Assembly: GCF_023101665.1 (NCBI RefSeq)
Contig: NZ_CP082161.1
Coordinates: forward strand, 3,348,001 to 3,412,000
Direction of reading: 5' to 3'
Origin: Bradyrhizobium sp. 195
GTDB taxonomy: Bacteria; Pseudomonadota; Alphaproteobacteria; Rhizobiales; Xanthobacteraceae
DNA length: 64,000 nucleotides
Position numbers and translations under genes: made by a program. Shown one piece after another: positions 17,101 to 26,100 of this stretch. The notes beneath the pieces were generated by a model that made no database searches, was not told the origin of the DNA, and worked only from the letters and a program-made list of their open reading frames with translations. Position 1 is the first letter of the stretch; each line of letters begins with the position of its first letter.

Positions 17101-20100
17101 CGCGCGAGACCTTCGCCTATATCACCAATGCCACGGTCGGCGGCGTCCAGTCGTCGAGCGAGACGGTCGGCGCCGTCACCGTGAAGGCCAATGCGGAACA
17201 GGATGCGTCCTCGATCGCGATCGGCTTCAACACCGGCTCGGTCGGGCTGAACGTGTTCCAGGCGACCACGGAAGCCTATGTCGACGGCGGCGCGCTGACG
17301 GCTTCGTCACTGACGGTGAACGCCAACAACAACACCGGCATCTTCTCCGCCAACGGCTCCGGCGCCTATGGCAGCCAGGCCGCGATCGGCGCGGCGTTCC
17401 TGGTCCAGGTCTCGTCGAACCGGACCCTGGCCTATGTCGGTGACGAATTCCACTATCAGGGCAGCGGCGCCGCGCACACGACCGCGCTCAATCTGAGCGG
17501 CGCGCTCGACGTCGAGGCCACCACCAAGAACCGTTTCGAGGCCTATGCGATCGGCGGAGCGCTCTCGACCGGCACGGCGGCGATCGCCGGCATGGCCAAC
17601 ATCGAGGTCGCCAACAACACCACCATCGCCGGCGTCTATGACACCACGCTGCAAGGGGTGACGGGCGGCACGGCCGGCGCGGTGACGATCGACGCGACCG
17701 AGGACGTGGCGATCAAGGAGATCGCCGGCGCGCTCGCGGTCGGCGCCAGCGGGGCAGGGGTCGGCGTTGGTGCTGCGGCCAACGTCATCGTGTTCAAGAG
17801 CCGGACGATCGCCGAGAGCTGGAACAGCAATCTGAACTCGGTGGACGCCATCAACGTCAATGCGCTCAGCACCAAGGAGGTGCTGTCCTACGCGGTGACG
17901 GCCGGCATCGGCGGCAGCGTCGGCATCGGCGCGACCGTCGGCGTCATCATCATCGGCACCAACACCGCCGATGCCGACACCCAGGGCCAACAGACCGGCC
18001 AGCTCAATCAGGGCGGCAGCGGCACCATCGCGTCCGTGAACAGCGGCACCAGCAACACGCATGGCAGCAACGCGGTCGCGAGCGGCACCGCCGGCAATCC
18101 GAACAGTGCCAATGTCAGCTCGACCTACGACGTCAGTAATGTGTTGAGCGGCGGCAACGACGTCGTGGTCGCGCAGATCGCGGGCGGCAACGTCAGGGGC
18201 TCGCAGGTCAATGTCGGGGCGACCAGCGCCAACGCTGCCAAGATGTATCTGCTTGGCGCGGGCTTTGCCAAGAATGTCGGCATCGGTGCCGGCATCGGCT
18301 ACACCAGCGTCAACAGCACCGTGCTCGCCAATCTGAGCGACTACGGACGCAACGGCTCCGGCGTGCTGGTGGCCGCGGATACGCCTCTGGTCGTCTCGGC
18401 GCCGTCCGTCTCCGTTGCGGCGGTCGTCAAGGACGCCAACACCGGACCTTATGGCGGCAAGACCATCGACACCGAGGCAATCGCCGGTGGTGCGGCGCTT
18501 TACTTCGGCGCCAACGCAGCCGTCTCGGTCGGCAATGTCACCAACACAGTGATGGCGCTGCTCGGCGGTCAGATCACCGGCACGGGTGGGACCGGCGCTG
18601 CCGTCATGGCGCAGGATACCACGACCCAGGTGGTCTTCACCGGCGGCGTCTCCGCCGGTGCCGTGGCCGTCGGCGCTTCGGTTGCGACGGCAAGCCGAAC
18701 GAGCTCAGTCGTGGCGCGGGTCTTGAACGGTGCCACCATTGACACCTCGCAATTGCTGATTGGCGCGGCCGGGGCGGGCACCCTGAGCACGACGGCAACC
18801 GCACTCGGCGGCGGCATCGTCGCGGGCACCGGTGCGGACGCAGAGGCCACCGAGAACTCCTCGGTGCTGGCGGAGATCGGCGCCGGCGCCTCGATCACGA
18901 CGTCCGCGAGCGGGATCGGCACGCTGGTGTCGGCGGCGATCGCGCCCAATCTGTCGAGCGAGGCGATTGGTGTTTCGGTCGGTGGCGCTGCCGTCGGCGT
19001 CGCCATCGCAAAGTCGACGGTCGGCGCCACGGTGACGGCCGATGTCGGTGACGCCGTCAGCTTCTCGGGCGGTGCGCTCGACGTGAGTGCCAAGGCGCTG
19101 GTTCCGACCAGCGGCACGACGACCTGGGCCAAGGCGCTCGCCGGCGGCGGCGGCTCGCTGATCGGCGCCCAGGGCAGCTACGCCCAGGCCTCGCAGAACG
19201 CGACCGTGAGTGCCTATGGCGGAACGGGGATCAGGCTGCCCAACGCCAACGTGACCATCGAGGCTGAAAACGACAGCGCCCAATACGCCGAGGCGACCGG
19301 CCTTTCGACCGGCTTCTTGGCGCTCGGCGCCACGGTCGCTCAGACCTCATCCAGCGCACACACCGATGCCTATCTGGGTGCGCCCGCGGATATGGACGTC
19401 GCGAACCACGGCAATTACACGGGCGTCCTCTGGATCAAAGCCACCGGCACGGATACCAATTTCTCCAACGCGAAGGTCGGCGCGGGCGGCACCTATGCCG
19501 GCGCGGCGGCGGTCGCCACCACGAGCTCGATCGCGGTGACCAATGCGCGGTTCGACGGCGGCGCGACGGACGACACGCTCTATTTCGGCGGCCTCCGCAT
19601 CGACGCCAAACACACCACGAATTACGTTGCAAGCGGCGACGCCTATCAGGCGTCCACGGCCGGCGTGTCCGCCGGCAAGGCGCGGAACGAAGTCGACTCC
19701 ACCACCACGGCCGAGATCGGGACGCATCTGATCATCAATTCGGCGGCCGGCGACATGGTCGTCATCGCCAACGACATCGTCAACCAAGGCGGCGGCGGCG
19801 CGCGTTCGGGCTCCGGCGGCTCATTCTCGGGAGCAGCCGCGCTCAGCGAGTCCTTTGTGACGCAGACCGTCACCACCAATATCGGCGCCGGCACGGTGCT
19901 GAGCCTCAACGACGATCCCAGGACCTCGACGGCCGCGATCAACATCGAGGCCTACAACACGCTGAACACCAACGACACCGCGAGCCTCGCCACAGCCAGC
20001 TTCTTCGCCGGCGGCGGCGCCGAATCCAACATGACGGCCAATGCCACGCTTGCGGTGAATATCAATGCCCGCGAGCTGTTCAGTGCCGGCCAGATCTATG

Positions 20101-23100
20101 TCGGCACGGCTGCGAAGATGGCAGCGGCGAACAACGCCAATGCCAGCCTCTACGGCGCGATCGCCGGCGTCGGTGCCAGCACCAACAGCTGGGTGCACGC
20201 CAACCAATCCGTTAATGTCGGCGCCGGCGCGAAGATCGTGGCCTGGCGCGACATCACGATGTACGCCGGCCTCGCCGGCGACGGCTCGGTCTTCAGCAGC
20301 GTGCAGGCGACGGCGACGACGGTCGTCTACAACAACACTGCCATTCCGATCTCCACGCTCTACCGCGGCACGGCCAATGCCGACGACACCACGAGCCTGA
20401 CCCTGGCCCCGACCTCGAGCGTGCTCGGCGCGCGAAACATCTATCTCGGCGCAACGCAAGGGCAGGTCACCGCGGCCGGCAACGGCAGCAACTACAACCC
20501 GTATCTGGACATCTTCAGCGCCAAGAACAGCGACAACCATAGCCATACCAGCGGAACCGGCGATGTCGCGCTCAACGGACTGGTTGTCGCGGGCATCAAC
20601 AACGACGTGACCATCACGATCGACCTCGGCGCGAGCACGCCGACCCTGAGCACGACCAGCCCTTACTCCGCGCTGACCCTCGAATCCGTTTCCGACGTCA
20701 ATCACTTCAGTCCGGTGATGAGCTGGAACCACCAGACGGTCCAGTACACCACTATCGGCAACTTCAATCCCTACCAGCTGGTGGTCAACCAGCTGGCGAC
20801 GTTGACTGGCCTCTCCGAGGCCCAAGTTCGCTCTCAGCTCGCGGCGGCGACGCCCACGAGCCCCGCCACGATGTCGCCATCCGGCACCGATCCGACCGGC
20901 GACATCCAGCGCCAGATCGACACGCTGATCAAGCAGGCGCCGTTCACCTCCGACGCGCCCGGCAACGCCTTCGCATTCGGCGACATCCTGATCTCCGCCG
21001 GCAACGTCTCGATCCTGGCGCAGAAGCTGACCGGAAACAGCGGCACCAATCCCGCGGCGCCGGCGGTGATCGCGCGTAGCTCGCCCTTGATCAAGATCGA
21101 GAACAAGGGCCTCGACTTCATGAGCCTCGGCAACCTCACGGTCACCGACGTGAGCGGAGGCAACATCACCTACCGTCAGATCGACCATATCGACCCGGAT
21201 TCGCACTCCAACGTGACCTTCACCGCGATGCCGAGCGCCTCGCCCGTGATCGACGTCTCCGCCACCTACAACCGCCTCGATCCCGACAGCGGCCAGGGCA
21301 TCGACCAGAACGGCAATGTGCTGACCCGCACGCCCGACATCTATTTCAACGGCGCAGTCAACAATCCGAACGGCCTGCTCAAGGTCGTCAACAATCTCGG
21401 CAGTGTCGTCGCATCGCAGTCGCTCAGCGCCGCGACCGTCCAGATCGTGGTGCCCAAGGGCACGTTCACGTTCCTCGGCGGCATCGGCAGCTTCTACGAC
21501 AGCAGCAGCGCCGTCACCTCGCAATGGGCCAGCACCGAGAACAGGCCGGAGGACGCGCTGACGGCGGTGATGACGGCGGCGACCTATCTCGGCGCTTACG
21601 GCGCTTACGAGAGCGCTCCGCATATCGGTTCTGGAGGCGATCACCCATATTTCTATTACTGCTGCGCCAGCGGCAGTAGCGGCATCTATGCACCGGTCGG
21701 CAACGCTGACGCCAGCACGATCTTCACCGCCCGCATGCTGATGACGTTCTACGACGGCACCTCGCTCTATTCGTCGATCTTCCTGCCGGTGGGCCGGGGT
21801 ACGCCTGGGAACACCAGCACTCCCAATGCCGGCAGCGTGCCTGATGTCGCTACGCTAAAGGTCATCGAGGGGCAGCCGTCGAACTCGACCATTGTTGCCA
21901 CCGCGCCTTGGGAGAAAACGACTTACGACGGCCGGAACGTTTACGCGGATAGTGGTCCGTACAAGACGCCGTTCAATTGTGCAGGCTGCGATGCCTTCTT
22001 CCAGGTCATCCAGATCCAGCCTGATGCGATCACGGCGAAGACCGCGAATACGCCGGCGACCGCGACGGCCACCCGGACCATCACCGGCCAGGCGGTCATC
22101 ATCTCGGCGTCGGTGATCAACATCAACGGCACCATCCAAGCCGGCTCGAGCAGCAATTACTCGGTCAACATCGGCGCCGACGCCTATGCTGCCATCTACG
22201 GCACGAACGGCCTCAAGAACCGCAATGGCGGTGCGGACTTTGCCACGGCTCAGGCCAATGCGCGGAATGGCGTCTATTACGACGTCTCTGGCTCGGTGAC
22301 GACGTCGGTGAGCGACGACGTCAAGATCGGGGTCAGGTACAACGCTCTCACCGACCAGTTCATCCTGAACGGCGTGGTGCAGGGCGCGGGCGGCTACGTC
22401 TATCTGAACGGCAAGATCATCTCGACCTCGACCGACAGCACCCAGACCCAGGGCAATATCGAGATCAAGGGCGGCGCCGGCACGATCACGGTCAACAACA
22501 CGAGCGGCCTTGCGCTCGTCACCAACACCATCAATACCGGCGCCACCGCCCAAAGCGTGGTCGAGATCGTCGACCAGCTGAAGGGCAAGACGACCTGGTG
22601 GGTCTACGATCCCAAGGCAGCGGGCAACCAGCAGGTGTCGCGGTACGAGGTCAACAGCGTCAATGCGGCCGCGCCCGACGCTTCGATGCTTGCAGCCAGG
22701 ACCGGCACGTCAGGCATCCAGTACGCGACCAAGGAGAACATGCTCTATCAGTGGGTCGACACCGCGACCCTGGATCGTCCGACCACCAGCACGCAGTTCG
22801 ACTACGGCTGGGCTTTCACGCCCAATCAGACCACCGGAGAGAACTGGACCCGTACCACCAGTCTGGTTTCGGGCACGCAGAGCACCAACTACCAGAAGGT
22901 CACCACCGCCACGGGCAGCTATCACTGGGCGGGAGGGGTGAACCCGGACGGGTCCCCCGTTGGACTCAACACTCACGTGGAAAAGTGCTGCGGCGCGGAC
23001 GCCCAGTTCAACTGGTACCAGGCGATCTATGATCACCTGACGCTGACACTGACCAACACGGTCAAGGCGTCGAACCCGATCAACATCAAGTTCACCGGCG

Positions 23101-26100
23101 GCGGGAGCAGCGACGTCGTGGTCAATTCGACCTCCGGCATCGTCATCAACGGCTCGATCAACAACCTTCAGGGTGCGACGACGCTCAACGCCACCGGCAC
23201 CAACTCGTCCATCACGGTCGGCGCCAATGCCAACAACCCGGTGATCTCGGGCACGAGCGTGACGCTTCGGGGTGACGGCGGCATCGGCACGCTCGGCACC
23301 AACAAGGCTCCCGTCCAGGTGCAGCTCTATGGTGGCAACCTGACTGCGAGCTCGATCGATCGCGACATCGCGATCGCGGCGGTCGGGTCGCTGTCGATCA
23401 ATCAGGTCAAGGTGAATTCGGCAGGCGCCACGCCGCAGGGCAACGTCTTCCTCTCGGCGGTCGGCGACATCAACTCGGCCTCCGCCTACAACCCCGCCAG
23501 CCCGGTCGTGATCGGCAAGAATATCGAGATTAACTCTACGTCCGGTGCGATCGGCGCGACGAGCGCCGTCGTCAACGGCGCGAGCACCCTGACCAACATC
23601 AATCCGCTGGTGATCCAGGCGACGGGGACGGTTCAGGCGGGCGGCAGCGTCGATGGCGGCGTTCTCGACAGCGCCTCGGCCACCGGCACCTACATCATCC
23701 AGTCCAAGGGCGATCTGCGCCTCGGCACGATCCAGTCGACCGGCGGACCGGTGTTCCTCGAGGCCGCCGGCTCAGACGGCAACCAGGCCAGCATCCTGAA
23801 CGGCCGGGCGGCGGTCGGTCTCACCCAGGCGCAGAGCCAGCATCTGCAGGACGTCTGGGCGAGCCTCGATCTGCTCAGCGGCAACGCCGCCACCAACGCC
23901 GTCAACAGCTACCAGGCGATGGTGACGTCGGCCTATAACGACTACTTCCAGCTCAAGAACATCGCGTTCCAGAACGGCAGCACCTACAACCCGACCTCGG
24001 TGGGGCAGACGGTGCTGCGGGCGCAGGTGGCGGCCAAGCTCGGCATTGATCCCGCCAACGTCACGACGACGCAGATGAAGACCGAGGCCACGACGCGGTT
24101 CCTGAGGGACCAGTTCCTGCTCGGCAAGATCAGTAGCGACGAGCTCAAGACCTCGCTGACGACCTTGCTCGGCACCGCGCCTTCGGATCCGCTGGGGACA
24201 GTGTTCGGCAGCTCACTCTCGACGACGCTGTTCACGAAGCTGTTCGATGGCGTTTCGACGGCCAATCAGCGCATGCCCACCAACACGGCGCTGCAGACGG
24301 CGTTGAACACCTATGATGCGAATTACAGTTATACGCTCGCATCGACCGAGCGGGTCTACGGCATCATCACCGCGGGCGCGCAGTGGACGCAGAGCCAGCT
24401 CGCCTACACCGTCTCGTCGTCGTCGATCGGAGCGGCGCCGCCGCCGATCGACGAGAACGTCATCGCCAATGTCAGCGCCAACCAGGTCATGCTCTATGCG
24501 CCGCGCGGCTCGGTCGGCAATTCGGCCGCGCCCCAGACCTTCACCTTCACCAGCGTCGATGCTTCGTCGCTGACGACGGAGCAGAGGGCATTGCTGTCCT
24601 CGGCCGGTCCCGGCCAACTCACCGTCGGCGCGGTGACGGACCCGACGACCCATGTCACGACCTATACGGTCAGCCTGTCGCAGCAGAACCTCGTCGTCGT
24701 CGACAACCCGATCGCGATCTCGGCCAAGGCGCTGACCAATATCTATCTCGGCAGCAAGAACAGTCTCGCGCTCGGCGGCGTCACCGCCAATTACGGTCCG
24801 ATCACGGCGGCGCAGGCCAACGGCATCGAGGTGACCGGCCGCGGCGACGTCAAGCTCGACGCCGTCACCAGCATCTCCGCCAATGTGGGTGGCGCCGTGA
24901 TCTCTGGCGATATCGCCAACCTGACGCTGATCGCCGAGCGCGGCAATGTCGGTGCCCCCGGGGCCGCCGGCAGCAATCCCGCCAACAATTCCAATGCGCT
25001 TCAGGTCGCCTTTGCCGACCCCGGCCACGACCAGCTCGACCAGGTCTCGTCGGCACAGGGCATCTATGTGAAGCAAACCACCGGCGATCTCATCCTCGGC
25101 AACATCTCCGCCGGCAATGCGATCCAGCTCACTGCGGCCGGCAGCATCTATGCCGAGGCCGACTTCACGGACCGCAGCGCGATCCACATCCTGGGCACCG
25201 ACCTCGACCTGCGCGCCGGCGGCAATATCGGCTTCAACGGCTCGTCCTTCCAGCCGTTGCAGGTGAATATCTCCGGCGCGGTGACCGGCACGGCGGTCGG
25301 CGACGTCAGCATCCTTGCCGTCACCGGCGACCTCGCCGTCGGCAGGAGCGGCGCCTATGGGACGCTGACGGCCGGCGGCGCGCTGACGCTGAACGTGGCG
25401 CGCGGCGCGCTTGCCATCAATACCAGCATCAGCAGCAACGGCCTGATGCAGCTGCTCGCCGATCGCGGCATGACCTTTGCGGCCGGCACCAGCGCGGCGC
25501 CGGTGGTTGCGACCAGCAACTCGGACGGCGTGACGCTGGTGGCCGCGACGCTGTCGATGGGCGCCTATTCGGCCATCAATGCCCCCGGATTGATCTCGGT
25601 GACCACCACGGGTGACGCGACGATCGGCCAGCTGAATTCGTCGTTGTCCTACGCTGCCGCCTCGAACACCCCGTCGATCATCGTCACCGCCGGCGGCGTT
25701 GCCTCGCTCGGAGCGATCATCGACAATGGCGACGGTCAGACCAAGCTCCTCGTGTCCGGCGCCGGCGCCGAAGTGTCGCTGAGCGCATCGAACGGAATCG
25801 GCAACGCGACGGGCCGTTTCACCACCAACGCCACGAGGCTGTCGGCCAGTGCGAGCGCCGGCGACATCTACCTGAAGGCGCTGACCGACACCGAGGTGAG
25901 CCTGCTGTCCGCAGTGAAGGGCAGCGTGGATATCGTCGGCACGGGCGGGCTGACGCTCGACCAGGTGGTGGCGGGCACCGCGACCGGCGCTAGCGGCAGC
26001 TTCAGCGCGATCGCGAACAACGGCAGCATCGTCGTCGGCACCGCCGACAGCAGCGGCTCGCAGACGGTCCACGCGACCCAGAATGTGACGTTCAAGTCGC

